Positions 34,905 to 46,620 of a stretch of DNA of 64,000 bases are shown piece after piece. The notes under the pieces were generated by a model. It saw nothing but the letters and a program-made list of their open reading frames with translations, ran no database searches and was not told the origin of the DNA. This stretch comes from Solanum dulcamara (Eukaryota > Streptophyta > Magnoliopsida > Solanales > Solanaceae). Numbering within the stretch: the first letter of the stretch is position 1; each line of letters opens with the position of its first letter. The translations under genes were made by a program, and so were the position numbers. The stretch lies in the NCBI RefSeq assembly GCF_947179165.1, contig NC_077238.1, positions 82,117,757 to 82,181,756 of the forward strand, written 5' to 3'.

Positions 34905-37900
34905 TTATGTACGAATCTTTTTGCATCTTACATCTGCAACAAGATGGCGAATATGAGGCGCGTACCATTTCACTCTCTCGACGTGTTCTACTGTTACGTC
35001 CCATTCGTGACCTGATAACAGCAAAAATGTTCGATTAGCCTATCTAATTTACTCCTCCCAAAGTTACTAGCCATGGTCGAGCAGCAAGAATGTAAGGTAA
35101 TCATGTTGTTATAAGGTTGGAAAATTATACCTTCGGATCTAGCCATTTCTTGGATTGACTGGGAAACATAGTTTGTCCAGACATTTTCTTCAGAATCTTT
35201 GACATTCCCATGGATGTGCAATATACCACCCACGTCTCTGCGTTTCACACATTAAGCTAGAGATTAAATCGACAAGAGACTAGTCAATCGAGGAAGCTAA
35301 TGCAAATCAAAGTAATGTGTGTTATGACAGAATGCACTTGAGCCGAGGGGCTTTAGGAAACAACCTCTCTACTATCTTCTCGAGGTAGGGGTAAGGTTAC
35401 ATCTTACCCTCCACTTGTATGATTACACTGCGTATGTTGTTATGACAGATTATATTGATAAAATTTTTGAGATAAGCGTACCTTAATGCTCTGACAGCGG
35501 TAACCCAACTACCCTCGCTTGTAGGAATGAGACCGAGACACACTCTATCAGCTACACCCTGCAAGTGAACAAATATTCAGAGTGGAAGTATTAATGCACA
35601 ACATATATACATAACAATAAGCCATTCAAAGGATGGAACACAAGAATCAAACTAAGCGAGCAAAATCAACTGACATGACAAGTTAGTTCATTAGTCATAT
35701 GATGAGACATGAATGAATAAAATATATTTACAAGATAAGAAAACAGAAGGCATTGTCAATAATCAAAGTTGCATACTTTTGGCGCTGTGATTCGATTATC
35801 TCCTTCGAGTAAGACACAGCGGTCAGCAACAAGATTAGCTTCAAGATTATGACGAAGTGCCTCAACCGCATGGGGATTCCATTCACAAGCATACACAAGC
35901 TTGGCTTTGGCCCTAAGAAGTACATAACACACACAGTAAATCTCTGATATGCTACTAAGAAAAGAACAAAGGTAAGGTTAGCTACTCTAGAAATTTAGGC
36001 ATTAAGACCAAGCAAAGAATTGTTTCAAGACGATAACATATTGACTTCCTCATGCAAAAGTAAAATCTCCTTGAGATGTGAAAAATGAAGTTTTAAGAAG
36101 TTACAAAATTAACACCAATCCAAGTATCAAACTCTTTTGGTCCTCAAGGTATATTCATCGGATTGAAGGCAGAGATTGAAATGGTTTTTACAGAAAGGGA
36201 GTGAAAAAGGAGATGGAAGCAATACTGGAAAAAATAGAAATCGATAATGCATCCATCATTCACAAAATAACAACATTGTGCTTCTAAAACAAAAAGTATC
36301 ACCTCACTAGGAAGGGTAGCACAAAATATCCAATGCCAGCAAATAAATCTACTATAACTTCATCTTTGCAGTCAAACTGGCCCATCCGAAGCTTCTCAGA
36401 GAGATTACCCCATGAAAACATGCACTTAGTAGCATCAAAAGAATAAAGAATTCCATTTTCTCGATGGTTGACCCAACCATTATCTCCAACAAGAATCTCT
36501 AAAGTACTGTCCCGTGTACCAGTTGGTGCAACTCGCCCCTAAAATAATTATAACACACTATTAACACAGGCAATAAAATCAATTAAGTAGAAGTGCAATC
36601 AAAATTTCTTTAACTTAGGAGAAGCAAGTAGACCTTCCGTTGGTGTCTCAACTACTATCTAGAATAGCAGTTCTTCAGGAACAAGAAAACATTCTATGAT
36701 ACCACTACTTTCAAGAATCTGGGGGTCTATTCACTGTGCTATAGAAATTCTGGAAGAAGACTAGATATATTGTACATGCTACTCCCTCAATTTCAAGTTT
36801 AATATCAGCAAAAATAATTTTAAGTTTCTTGAATTATATATTGACGAGATCTCTCATATTAGCCAATAATAAAAGAAAAGCAACATCACGCTTTTATACT
36901 AACTAGTCATTGTTGTTGAATTGTGAAACCAACTCATCTAAAAGCTAAGCTATAAGAGATAACACTTTTATTTACTTAATTATGTCTTCAACACACTTCC
37001 CTATGTGCGGATTTGATTCTTTTTCAGGAACCAAGCAAACCGAAGTCCTTTTTGATAATGAGTTGGGGTGAAACTTGAATAAAAGACTTTTGCATGCTCT
37101 AGTACCATGTTGAATTGTGCAACTAACTCATCTTAGAGCTTAACCTCTTAGAAAGAATACAATTTTAGAGAGAACAAGCACCTCACATCCTCCAGGTAAC
37201 CCCCTCCCCCGCCCCCCAAAAAAAAAAAACAGAAGAAGATGAAAGGAGCTACTTTTAGTTTCTAATGTAGAAGTAAGCAAAAACAGGCTTTCAGTAACAG
37301 CTTAAAATTGAAATTACTCACATTAAGTTCATGGACAACAAGAATAATTTGAACAAGGTCAATAGTAAACATACTTCTCGAAACTAGGGTTGTTCACAGT
37401 TTTGGTTAAAACCAAAACCAAACCGAAAATTTAACCAAACTGATATTTGGTTTGGTTTGGTTTTAAATTTGAAAAACCGATAATATTTGGTTTGGTTATG
37501 GTTATAGTAAAAAATAACACAATAAATAACCGAACCAAACCGATAATTATATACATAAAATTTATAATTATTTATGTTATGAATTCTCTAGTTAGTTTAG
37601 TTTAAATATATAATTTTTTCATTTTAATGGACAAAGTTGTTTGTATTTTGGAACCTCTGTTTGACTTGTTCTTTTAAATCTAAACTGCGTTGCAAGTTTG
37701 GTCCACCTGATTTGCCATCAGCATGTCTTTCCCTCAATATACAGCAAAGTTCGCCCTTGTGGGCCGTGAGGAAAAAAGAGCTTCATAAGAAATTTGAAGA
37801 ATGCAGAGACAATATTTGAATTGTCCCAGCTAGTCATAAACCGAAAAACCGAACCAAACCGACAATAACCAAACCGGTGGTTATTATTTTACTTGGTTTG

Positions 37901-40900
37901 GTTATGGTTTTAGACATTTAAAAACTGATTAAATTGGTTTGATTATGGTTTTAATCAATAACCGACCCAAACAGAACCATGAACACCCCTACTCAAAACT
38001 TCAAAAGTTCGTTTATCAAAAGCAAAAGAAAAGGTACTCACTACCATCAATACATTAAGCACTCGAGCAATAATGAAAATAACGACTAACAAGATAACTT
38101 AGCAAGATATGTAAAAGAAAGTGTATACTAGGTACCAAAAGATAATGAGTTACTTTTGTCTAAAATGCACAGTAACTAAAAGCATGCACTATAATACTTC
38201 TAACCATATAATAAATTATCACTTACTTGTCGAGCAAGGCGAATAGCCCCCAGGGATTTTGCGACCATAAACCAAAGCTCCTGTCCAATCATGTCCCATG
38301 CTGAATCCTTGAAGGATGTTAAAGGAAGCACAACAATATCACCAAGTCGTTCCCATCTGATGAGAGGGAGTATTTTAACTTGTCACCTTATATTAAATAC
38401 TTAGGAAATAACAATTAGTTAATTATTCTCAGATAAAAGAAGTGAAAGAAAACATAAAATGAAACCTTGAAGGTAACTCCTCTAGAAGTTGCAACGACAG
38501 ACCTCGGTCACTTAGCAGAGAGCCTACAGCTTCCTTCATCACTTTGAATGGAGAATGTGAAGCTTTTTTAACTTTGACAATTTCATCAGCTAGTACAGTT
38601 GCTCCACATTCAATCAGAATGTTCAAGGCTATCATGCAGGTATCTTTCTCTGGTTGACAAACAGATTCAGAAACATCCCCCAGGTTATTTCTCTGGTTGA
38701 ATAACACACAAAAATTTTCTGTAACAGGGAAACAAATATCCTTTCCATCATCCTGTGAATGGGCTTTTCTCCCCAGATCTAACCATCCGAATTTTTTTAA
38801 CATATCCTTTGCCTTTTTCGCATCTTTCTTTTTGAGCTGAAGAACCCAATGAGAAGCGGCCACCTGACTTCTAACAATTCCAGAATCTCTACCCTCTGCA
38901 TTCTGATGAAAGCTTCCATTTGTTACCGGTTCCATTGCATTCTGTGGGGAACAAAAGGAAATGTTCATTTCTCCCATTGTTTTTTCTTCTTGACAAATGC
39001 CATGCATATTTTCTTCATGTAAATGCATGGAACTTTCTATCAGTGATATCAAAGGTAACAGATTTATTTTCACTGGTTCACTGAACTTTGTTCCAAATGC
39101 ATAACAGGCTGCCCCACCACCAATCATTATTAGGTCAGTGTCAACAATATTTGCCGTACTACGAACAAACAGGTCTTCACCATTAGCACTGATAGAAATA
39201 TGCTTCCACCAATGAGATTCCAGATTGAGTAATGATAATCTCTGATTATGTTGACTAACAGGACAGCCCCCAATTATCCCGAGATATTTCTTATAAATAA
39301 ACAAAGAATGGGAAAATTTTGCAGATGGTGGTCTTCCAATCATCTTTTCCTTCTTCCATATACATGTTTTCACGTCAAAACTAAACAGGTCCCCTAGAGC
39401 CTTCTGCCCATCAAATCCCCCAAATACAAATATTTGAGTCCCATATGCTGCCATTGAATGAGAATGCCGTGCACATGGCAAATCCCCTTGAACTTGTACT
39501 TCACTCCATTCAAAGTTTTGTGTGTCGAAGACATACAGTGATGAGTATATCATATCACTGTGAATTCCCCCAAATACATAAATTCTTGAACCTACAGCAG
39601 CTGCAGCATGTCTATGCCTGTACTGCACAACAACAACTGACCGTATTAGAGTGTTAGGTTAAAAAACAAATATATAAGAGATTTTAACACGAATATATAA
39701 AGAGTACGTAACTCTCAAAGATAATATTTCTGCTGGAGAACACACCAGAATATAAATCAAGACCAATTCATATGGTCGAAAATATCAAATGATTAAATGC
39801 TATAAATCCTTGCCACTGAATGAAAGAGTCTACAAAACAAAATAAGTTGGTATAAACTAACGAACTTCACATTCACCAAACAAGGTATAGTAAACATATA
39901 TAGATCAGAAACACTTCACATAGTAGCCATTGAAGCAAAGATGACACAAACAGCACCTTGGGAGGAATGGAGTACCCGAACACTCTAACAGCCTCCAATC
40001 CTTCTTTGTCACGTTGAAAACCCATACATCGTTCAGAATATTTGAAGGGTCAGCTCTTCCTCCAATCACATACATTGAATCTCCAATCATGGATGATGTA
40101 TGGCCCACGCGTGGACACGGGGCATCCAAAACATCAATCACCTCCATCCTTCCACATTCTAGATCAAGAAGCAATAGATCATGTCTTCGTGCATGCCTTC
40201 CCATTCCTCCAAAGCCACCAAATATGAGAACCTTCTTTTTATCCACATCATCCATGGTAGAAGTAGAGTGACCCCAGAGATATAGCCTCTCAATTGATTC
40301 ACCAGAAATCATCAATTTAACAGTGTGTAGGTTGATATCAGGGGCTACTTCAGATCCTGTCAATTAATTAAATATTAGGACTTGTTGTCACATTCAAGGG
40401 AATGTAGCCTGCAATCGAACAATACATTAGCGGTCAGAGTACTACCAGGCTTATGCAATTGCAGCAATTAACCAAAGCTGTACTGGTATAAAATAATACA
40501 TTCAAATTTTAACGGCAATAACAAAGAGAATATAGGAGTTGCAACGCTGAAACATGGCATATGTCAGATGGACGTGATTATGGGTATATAATGAGTGTGT
40601 GCAAGTGTTTTAGCAGGGGTGCATGCAGTTTTTTGCTTAATTTCAGTTATTTTGAAGAATCCACATTAAATACTCATGCGAGTCATACCCTTTCTACATG
40701 AGCACATTAAGGCAAATGAAGAATCTATGTTTTGTGATGGAAGAAGGTGGCTACTACAGGCCACAATAAGATTTAACTCAAATTGTACTAGGTGGAAGTT
40801 CTGCACTTTCCTTTAATTATAACATTTTAACGGATCAATAAGATGAAATCAAACACAAAATCACAACTCACAAGTATGATCAATTTATTCTGATTCTAGC

Positions 40901-41984
40901 TAACCACTTTATGGCAAGCTTTCCAACCTAAGGATAAACTTTGCACTTTCCCTTAATTAGTACACCTTCACAGATTACCAAGACAAGAACAAAGACAAAC
41001 TCACAAGTATGATCAACATCTACAGATTCTAGTGGACTACTCTATGATTCCCTAAAAACACAGGAAAACAAGATACATAGATTCACAACCACATGATAAA
41101 ATAGCAACATTATGTGATCCATGAAAGAACTCGTATCCATAAACTACAGAAGCAAAATTGCGCTGATATCTGATATGGAATCAATTAGTCTGAGATAGAT
41201 AATAATTACCAGAGCAAGAATCATCAAAGTCTCTCCTTTTAGCATTTCCATTTCCACCAATACCATTAACCAAAGAATTTTCCAACAATTCAGAATCATC
41301 ACAGTCCACTTCTTCATTACTAATCTGTGAACCCAAAAACCCATTTTTCAACAATGCATCAAGAAAATTATCAGTTCTACTTCTATTAGCCTCCATCTTC
41401 TCATTTGCTAACTCAACAAGATACTTTACATACTCAGAAGATACCATTATCTTCTCAGTATCCCCTAATGGAACTTCCAATCGTATGGAACATCGTATAG
41501 CAATAATAACTCTTTTATTAACACTAGTAATACCACTCTCCCTAAACCCAGATGAAATAGCTAAAGAAACCAAAAATTGAGCTGCCTCAATATCCTTACA
41601 CTCCACTGCAATAATCAAAGGCTCAAATCTGAACACAAGGCTATGTAGATCAGTAACCTCAGTTACGCTTACGGTTACTGATTGAGTTGATTTCAATGGG
41701 AAGAGAAGTGATAAAATCAAGTGGGGTTCAATTGGGTCGTGAGAAATGAACACCCATTTGCCTCCTTTAGCTTTTTTCTTGGTGGGGTTGGTTATGGGGT
41801 TGGTGGGTTGTGAAAGAATGGAGATACGACCAGAACAAGAACTGGTGGTGAAATATGAAGGATGTGAGTTAAGGGTATTGAGTAAAGGGATAATTGGTGC
41901 ATCTATGTTGCCTTTTGGTGATTTGTCTGGTTCTGGTGAATTCATGGAAGATAAAGTTGCTAACTTTCTCTTCTCAAACTCCAT
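34905..41984 (-). CDS. TYW2/3/4: tRNA wybutosine-synthesizing protein 2/3/4 fusion, 9 exons
   Basis: Catalyses several steps turning guanosine-37 of tRNA-Phe into wybutosine. Exons on the minus strand: 41984-41210, 40356-39957, 39617-38466, 38356-38227, 36538-36303, 35912-35777, 35558-35482, 35237-35131, 35011-34905; all GT-AG with matching phases, 3,120 bases, 1,039 residues. Exon 1 is the TYW3 methyltransferase domain: FTTSSCSGRISIL at 45-57 and KGGKWVFISH at 73-82, later EAAQFLVSLAISSGFRESG. Exons 2-3 hold kelch repeats (KVLIFGGFGGMGRHARRHDL, YVIGGRADPS, IYVFGGI, IFVFGGFDG), corresponding to the TYW4 C-terminal part; the TYW4 leucine carboxymethyltransferase-type domain is absent. Exons 4-9 form the TYW2 3-amino-3-carboxypropyl transferase: DLFAGIGYF at 883-891, then ACEWNPHAVEALRHNLEAN and HIHGNV. 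The ATG at 41984 is chosen because longer in-frame codons upstream read through the telo-box leader. Same domain order as the known Arabidopsis fusion. Confidence 0.96.
35338..35455 (+). repeat. TS-type SINE copy in TYW2/3/4 intron
   Basis: GAGCCGAGGGGCTTTAGGAA, ACAACCTCTCTACTATCTTC, GAGGTAGGGGTAAGG and GGGTAAGG-like words lead to TGATTACACTGCGTATGTTG, the 3' half of a TS-type SINE in sense orientation, inside the intron between the 35482-35558 and 35131-35237 exons. Confidence 0.75.
37385..37991. mobile_element. Non-autonomous hAT-type element in TYW2/3/4 intron 4
   Basis: Ends TAGGGTTGTTCACAGTTTTG and, inverted, TAGGGGTGTTCATGGTTCTG. Flanking 8-mers CTCGAAAC and CTCAAAAC match at 7 of 8 positions, as expected for the 8-bp target duplication of hAT elements. 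The interior is rich in inverted AACCAAACC/GGTTTGGTT words, so the element can fold on itself; no transposase. Confidence 0.85.
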
Positions 41985-42050
41985 TGATGCTGATTCTTGT
42001 TCTTTGCTCTCAGTAGCAGAATTAGGGCTTAAGCAATAGGGAAGATTGAT

Positions 42051-42125
42051 TTGGGGTTTAGGGTTTATTGAGTTTTTTAAAATTTTCAGGCTTATATAAC
42101 TTCGGGCCTTGGGCCTGGCCCATAT
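42051..42125 (-). promoter_or_regulatory. Telo-box plus GGCCCA motifs in the TYW2/3/4 promoter
   Basis: On the minus strand AAACCCTAAACCCC (telo-box, 42053-42066) lies 65-85 bases upstream of the start codon, and three GGCCC-type words (GGGCCAGGCCCAAGGCCCG, 42104-42122) lie about 40 bases further up. Telo-box plus site II pairs are known in promoters of plant ribosomal and translation-related genes, which fits a tRNA-modifying enzyme. Confidence 0.65.
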
Positions 42126-42249
42126 TAACGACATGTTTTACGTTGGATATGTTTAAGTGGAATTTTCATAAATAGCTTAATTCATAAAATTTAATAGGCC
42201 GAAATCACTACGTTTTAGTTAATTACATTTCATAATTGTAGCTATAGCA

Positions 42250-42395
42250 GCTGTTGTATAATTCGCATATCCATTTGTATAATTTGCTGCAATATACAAA
42301 TCCGTTTGTATAATTTGCTGCAATATACAAATCCGTTTGTATAATTTGCTGCAATATACAAATCCGTTTGTATAATTTGCTGGCAATATACAAAT
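42250..42395. repeat. 31-bp minisatellite, about 4.5 units
   Basis: The unit TTTGTATAATTTGCTGCAAT + ATACAAATCCG repeats almost exactly; it contains inverted words (TTTGTAT and ATACAAA), so single strands could form small hairpins. It lies about 270-410 bases upstream of the TYW2/3/4 start. Short open frames here are a by-product of the repeat. Confidence 0.9.
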
Positions 42396-42741
42396 AGGGT
42401 AAGTATATACAAATTCTGTATTTATACATATTAGAAATTTTTCAGAACTTATACAAATCAAATGTATCAATATTATAATTATATACATGCTAGGGCAAGC
42501 ATATACAAATTCTAAATTTATACAAACAAATTCTGAATTTGTACAATTGGGAGGTTAATTATATAAATTCTGGATGTGCCCCAAGAAACTATAGCTATGT
42601 ATATTAATTATTGAAAAAAGGTTAGTGGCGAGTAGGAATTAACTTAAACTATAGCTATGTATATTAATTAACTAATATATGTTTGCTAGTTCGTGTCATT
42701 TTCCCTATGTTTAATTTGGGTCTCAATTGAAGTCTTGTTTA
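42396..42741. other. Intergenic sequence before the hAT element
   Basis: AT-rich, with a direct repeat of TTAAACTATAGCTATGTATATTAATTA-like words near 42590 and 42648; no gene seen. Confidence 0.45.
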
Positions 42742-42749
42742 CATGGCTC

Positions 42750-43447
42750 TAGGGTGGACATTCGGTCGGTTCGGTTCGGTTTGGAAAGTTCGGTTCGATT
42801 TTTCGGTCTTCAGTTTAGTAAAAATAAAAATCGAAATCGAATTGAAATTAATTTGATTCGATTTGGTTTTTTAAAATTCGGTTTGATTTATTTTGGTTTG
42901 TACTTATCATATTAGAAAATTCTGAGATTAGTAGATTATGAAAAAATAGAAGAAAAAAAACACTAAAAAGACAAAGATGAAATGAAAAAATATTTTAAGT
43001 TATGCAACTAACACTAGATGAATCTAAACTAAGCAGCAAAACTGCAAAAGTCTATTTAGTATGAAGTATTTAGAATCCTGTTGGTTTATGAAAGAAAATA
43101 AGATATCTTCAAGATAATAAAAAATGGTAAAAAATAATAATTAATTGATGATATGATTGGTCTTGACTTAGGTGAAAAAAACCATTTAATTTTGGTTTTA
43201 CCTATGTGGACTTGTGTTGGACATAAAGGAATTGATATGAGAAAAATGAAAAAGTTACAAATTACAGAAATTTTGTTTTTCATATAACCGATTTTCTTTT
43301 CTTAAAGACCAAAAACAGAACTGAATTATCAAAAATTTAAAATTTAAAATCGAAACCGACCAATTAAATCGAAAAACCGAAACCAAAATTTTAAAAAATT
43401 CGATTCAATCGATTTTTTCAGTTTGAACCAAATTATGCCCAACCCTA
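42750..43447. mobile_element. Non-autonomous hAT-type element with perfect target duplication
   Basis: Begins TAGGGTGGACATTCGGTC and ends GCCCAACCCTA; CATGGCTC stands immediately on both sides (42742-42749 and 43448-43455), a perfect 8-bp duplication typical of hAT. The interior holds many GGTTCGGTT/AACCGAAACC words in opposite orientations near the two ends. No transposase frame. It is the same type as the element at 37385. Confidence 0.92.
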
Positions 43448-43455
43448 CATGGCTC

Positions 43456-45414
43456 AAGGACGGATGTCCAAATATCATCTATTTACTACTTTTTGGTTAT
43501 GTCTTTGGTTAATAATTATTGTCGTAAAATTTTGAATTACGAGTGTTATATTTATTGTTGTTGTGGTTATTGATAGCTCACATCTATCAAGTGCTTAATT
43601 AAAGAGTTTTTAGAGAACAATCCAAGATGATTTGAGGTACTAGGTATTTGAGGAACCCAAAGAGAGCAAGAGAAGAATCAAATTCCTATGCATGATAAGT
43701 ATTATATATGTAAAACATATATTTCATACTCATTTTTAAATATATCTTTCAAATTTCTTTTTGGATGTTGTGCATTGTTTCAATATTATCATTCTTTTGA
43801 CGCACTTCACAAATGATGGAAAATATTGAAGAATAAACAAGGAAAAAAGGCACAAGTAAAAGAACAACATTTATATATGATGATTCTATATAATTTTGTT
43901 TAGTATTTCATCGAGTGTTTGATATTCACTATGGAGTTAGACTAATTTAATAAGATTCATATTGAAATGTCCCATTTTAAGAGTAAAGCACTTGCTATCG
44001 AAGCAATTTCATTCCCAAGTCTCAAATTCGAATAAATAGTATACTCATCGATCCATAGCTACACTTAAACATGAACTATTAGCAAGGACCTGCTTGACTA
44101 ACAACCATCATACTTTCATAGGTTAATTAATCTTTTGAAATTGTCAATATAATTGAATGGTTCTATTCGAGAAATCTGTCGGACCTAGCCCTGGAGTAGG
44201 AGGGTCATGTGAACCTGATAACTTTGAAAAAAATATATATGTATCTATGCCTATATATCTTAAATATGAGGTATATATTTGAATAGACATTCTCATTCGT
44301 AAAGGTTGGATAGCTACATTGATTGATACATGGTGCATAGGGGTTTGATTTCCACTCCAATATCCGCATAAAAAAAATCACGATATTTTTATAGACACAA
44401 ATCAGTAATATCTTCATTATTTTCAAATCTTAAATCCGCCTCAAGCAACATTATTATACTCGTGATTCTTTCTTTCACGTACAAATGTGGAAAAAAATGC
44501 ATTTAGATTTTTTGTCATGCAAAATCTAGGTAAACAAAAAGATAGAATTGATAATAAACAACTAGGCCAGCTAGGTCTAGCTATAAATGATCTTAGATAT
44601 ATTAATTGAGTTTATTAAATTATATGCATTGTCGATATAATAAAAATAATCAAATTATCATATTGCATTTACCTATTGTAACATGTAACTTCCTCTATAT
44701 TCAAGTTGAGTTTGAATTATATATACCTATTGTAACATGTAACTTCCTCTATATTCAAGTTGAGTTTGAATTATATATGGATTATCTATACAAATAATTT
44801 TTACACTATCATGTCATTCAGAAATATATCTATAGATAAGTCTCTTGAACGTATATAACACGATTAAATATGAGGTATTTGCTACATTAGATGATACCAT
44901 ATTCTTTATAAGTAGAATAGAATCCTTCTTCACAGTCTCTTTTTGACTATATTTTAAGTTGTTTAAGATTTTTTTTTTTTACTACTAAAATCCAGATTTT
45001 TTTTTTTATAGATGTCCATCGAAAATTCATCAGAATATATGACTCATCGATAATGTTCCACCAATTCCATTGGAAATTCTCCCCCTTTTGATAGTGATAT
45101 ACATCTGATAGTTATGTACATTATATTTAAGAATTCATTTTTTTAACTCAAAATTTTATATTTTTTAAATTCTGAATTCGTCGCGATATAAAATAGACTA
45201 AGAAAATAAGGGATCTATAGAAAAGTAAGTTGAATATAGACATGCATGAGTGCCAAATAGCACAATTGATGAGACTAAATAGCATACAAAAATGGGAGAC
45301 AATGCCACATGAATTATTTTAGAGATGAAACTACTTTATACAGCATTGGTTTTTTTTTTTTGACAATTTAATTGCTTTCTTTTCCTAGTCATGTCTTAGA
45401 ATAAATTATGATGA
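43456..45414. other. AT-rich intergenic sequence
   Basis: No gene seen. Around 44990-45090 are words shared with the CACTA-like element at 12029 (ACTACTAAAATCC, TTCCATTGGAAATTC), probably an eroded relative. Confidence 0.45.
44669..44778. repeat. Exact 54-bp tandem duplication
   Basis: ACCTATTGTAACATGTAACT followed by TCCTCTATATTCAAGTTGAG and TTTGAATTATATAT occurs twice in a row at a spacing of 54 bases with no visible differences, indicating a recent duplication. Confidence 0.93.
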
Positions 45415-46620
45415 TTAATAATAGAGATAAGTGTAAAAAACACAGAACTATCATTTTTTTTTGAGTTTGATATCTAAACTATTGGGAGTGTAAGTTTCAT
45501 ACCTAAACTATTACTTATTAGTTTGACAAACATATCTCTCTCTTTTATTCCACTCTCATCATGGTGTGTGTACTACTCTCTCTTTTATTTTAAAAAATTT
45601 ATTACATTACACTCCACGTGGATAAAACATTCCATCTTAACAAAAAATTAAAATAGAATTAGTTAAAATTAAGATTAAAAATATTACTCTCTCTCCTCCA
45701 AAAAAAATTATAAAATAAAATATAAAATATTTTTCTTATCTCACTCCACCACTTTCTCTCACCATATCCCCCCCTCCCCCCTCATTTTTTAGTTTATTTT
45801 TATTTATTAAATTTCTTTTATAAAATTTTTTTAAAAAAATTCTTAATTTATCTGCCCTCCTCAAATAATAATTTAGATATTTTATTTTTTAAAAAAAAAA
45901 ATCTACCCCGCCCAATCTAATCTCCACTTTCAATTTTTTTTTTCCGTTTTGTGTTAGATATATATGTAATTTTAGGAAAGTATTTTTTACATGCCGCAAT
46001 ATTTTTCTTAAAATAAAATTTTTTATTTCTATTATATTCGGTACGCAAGTAGGAAAAATATATTTTCCTAAAAGCATATGTACATATCTAACACAAAATG
46101 AGAAAAAATATTTTTTAAAAAATATAAATTAAGAGCGGAGGGTTAGATGAAGTGGTATAATTTTATTTTTTTAAAAAATAAAAATAAAAATATTTTTAGG
46201 AAGGAGTGAGGGGAGGGGTGAAGTATGGTTTTTTTAAAAATATTTTATAAAAACAATTTAAAAAAAATAAAAGGATGGGGATTGTGGAAGAGGGGGGGGG
46301 GGAGGTGGTGGAGTGTGTTAGCAAAATATTTTAATTTTTTTTTTTTTTAAATAATTTCTGTTTTTAAAAAAAAGTAATTTAATTTTCTTTTAGGGATAAA
46401 AATACTTTAATATTTAACTTTTAATTAACATTAATAGTTTATCTTTTTTTGTCAAAATAGAATATTTTATCCATGTAGAATGTCATGTGGCAAGATTTTT
46501 TTAAAAAGTTGAGAGAATAGAGAGAGTGTATTACACATACCACTGAAGTGTGTTTCTCAAACTAATAAGTGATAGTTTATGTATGGAACTCACACTTTCA
46601 ATAGTTTTGGTATGAAACTT

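Noticed and set aside
41985..42134. In-frame upstream extension of the TYW2/3/4 frame (MSLIWARPKARSY...)
   Set aside because: It would translate the telo-box/GGCCCA promoter; the downstream ATG gives the family-like N-terminus.
42219..42488. Repetitive open frames of 68-89 residues
   Set aside because: Translation of a 31-bp minisatellite; no conserved domain.
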